This document shows, in pieces, positions 21,482 through 22,248 of a stretch of 22,248 nt of DNA. Below the pieces are notes generated by a model. That model was not told the DNA's origin. It saw only the letters and a list, made by a program, of their open reading frames with translations, and searched no databases. The DNA is from JBJHBY01 sp050485745 (GTDB taxonomy: Bacteria; Pseudomonadota; Gammaproteobacteria; Pseudomonadales; CAMLJR01), in contig JBJHBY010000023.1 of NCBI GenBank assembly GCA_050485745.1, positions 1 through 22,248 on the forward strand, read 5' to 3'. The position numbers and the translations under genes are program-made. How positions within the stretch are numbered: position 1 is the stretch's first letter; every line of letters begins with the position of its first letter.

Positions 21482-22248
21482 TCAATCCCCGATCACCCAG
21501 CCCGATGTCACCGGGTAGCGCCGGTCGCGGCCAAAACCGCGGCGGGTGATGCGCACACCGATCGGTGCCTGGCGGCGCTTGTACTCATTGATGTCGACCA
21601 TGCGGATCACGCGGTGGACGGTCGCCGCGTCGAAGCCGGCAGCGATGATCGCGCTGGCGCTCTCGTCGCGCTCGATGTAGCGCTCCAGGATCAAATCCAG
21701 CTCAGCATAGTCCGGCAGGGTGTCCTGGTCGGTCTGGTCCGGTGCCAGCTCCGCCGAGGGAGGGCGGGTGATGACCCGCTCCGGAATCACCTCGGCGGCG
21801 CGATTGCGCCAGCGCGCCAGCTCGAAGACCAGGCTCTTGGGTACGTCCTTGAGCACGTCGAAGCCGCCGGCCATGTCGCCATAGAGCGTGGAGTAACCCA
21901 CCGCCAGCTCGCTCTTGTTGCCCGTGGTCAGCACCAGGCGCCCGCTCTTGTTGGACATCGCCATCAGCAACACGCCGCGGCAGCGCGCCTGCAGGTTCTC
22001 CTCGGTCTTGTCCGCCGCCTGGCCCTCGAACACAGGCTGCAGGATCTGTGAAAACGCCGTGACAGCCGCCTCGATTGGCAGCACACGATACGCCACACCC
22101 ATGCGCCGCGCCTGCTCGGCGGCATCCTCCAGGCTCATCGTCGAGGTATAGCGGTAGGGCATCATCACCGCCTCGACGCGCTCCGGGCCGAGGGCATCCG
22201 CGGCAACCGCCAGGGTCAGCGCGGAGTCAATACCGCCGGACAGGCCCA
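21482..22248 (-). CDS. nadE: glutamine-dependent NAD+ synthetase, C-terminal part (5' end outside window)
   Basis: This is the synthetase domain of NAD+ synthetase, which amidates deamido-NAD+ using ATP. The frame is open to the window edge (two leading bases, then 254 codons). The fragment opens with the ATP pyrophosphatase P-loop GLSGGIDSALTLAVAADALG. Later motifs are TSTMSLEDAAEQA, LLMAMSNKSGRLVLTTGNKSELAVGYSTLYGDMAGGF (read as consecutive motifs) and ERVITRPPSAEL, and it ends with the lysine/arginine-rich IGVRITRRGFGRDRRYP. These match the glutaminase-fused form, whose N-terminal nitrilase domain would lie beyond the window. It converges on speE. Confidence 0.95.
   Translation of the reverse strand, partial: GLSGGIDSALTLAVAADALGPERVEAVMMPYRYTSTMSLEDAAEQARRMGVAYRVLPIEAAVTAFSQILQPVFEGQAADKTEENLQARCRGVLLMAMSNKSGRLVLTTGNKSELAVGYSTLYGDMAGGFDVLKDVPKSLVFELARWRNRAAEVIPERVITRPPSAELAPDQTDQDTLPDYAELDLILERYIERDESASAIIAAGFDAATVHRVIRMVDINEYKRRQAPIGVRITRRGFGRDRRYPVTSGWVIGD

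Overview
The window is about 22 kb of GC-rich chromosomal DNA from a gammaproteobacterium. The evidence is an rsx (rnf) electron-transport cluster with a long Ala/Lys/Glu-rich RsxC tail, iron superoxide dismutase, class I fumarase, exonuclease I of the E. coli type, the ydbH-ynbE-ydbL set, and many GTAG-headed REP-like palindromes. I cannot name the genus from sequence alone. Nearly all genes are core metabolism or housekeeping. I see no phage, insertion sequence, CRISPR array, tRNA or rRNA.

Layout: 1-3976 holds rsxC (5' end outside the window), rsxD, rsxG and rsxE, reading right. Running left from 7176 to 3969 is a tight four-gene unit: leuA (with an apparent one-base frameshift near 6890-6912), a likely divergent holD (DNA polymerase III psi), rimI, and a small acidic protein. 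A two-domain phytanoyl-CoA-dioxygenase-like protein (7380-8579) reads right from a near-consensus sigma70 promoter. A repeat-rich 450-bp convergent gap separates it from sbcB (10490-9030). Class I fumarase (12332-10815) and a membrane-anchored coiled-coil protein (13563-12745) also read left. sodB (13937-14521) reads right and shares a bidirectional terminator with the leftward ydbH-ynbE-ydbL operon (17920-14642). Then come an O-methyltransferase (18797-18129) and a zinc alcohol dehydrogenase (20068-19073), both leftward. speE reads right (20324-21178) and converges on the C-terminal part of glutamine-hydrolysing NAD synthetase (nadE), cut by the right edge.

The non-coding DNA is the most interesting part. 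Eight copies of one palindrome family and an inverted pair of a second family sit between genes. In two genes (the dioxygenase and speE) the TAG stop codon is the TAG of the GTAG head of a REP, and the sbcB stop lies inside a related palindrome. Some copies are paired as inverted ends of MITE-like composite elements with related interiors. Two degenerate heptamer arrays lie beside such elements. The fumarase leader carries five consecutive inverted repeats, which could be a structured RNA, an operator cluster or a mosaic of palindromic units. A four-copy 15-bp tandem repeat lies upstream of the O-methyltransferase. No REP-associated transposase (RAYT) is in the window, so any mobilising enzyme must be elsewhere.
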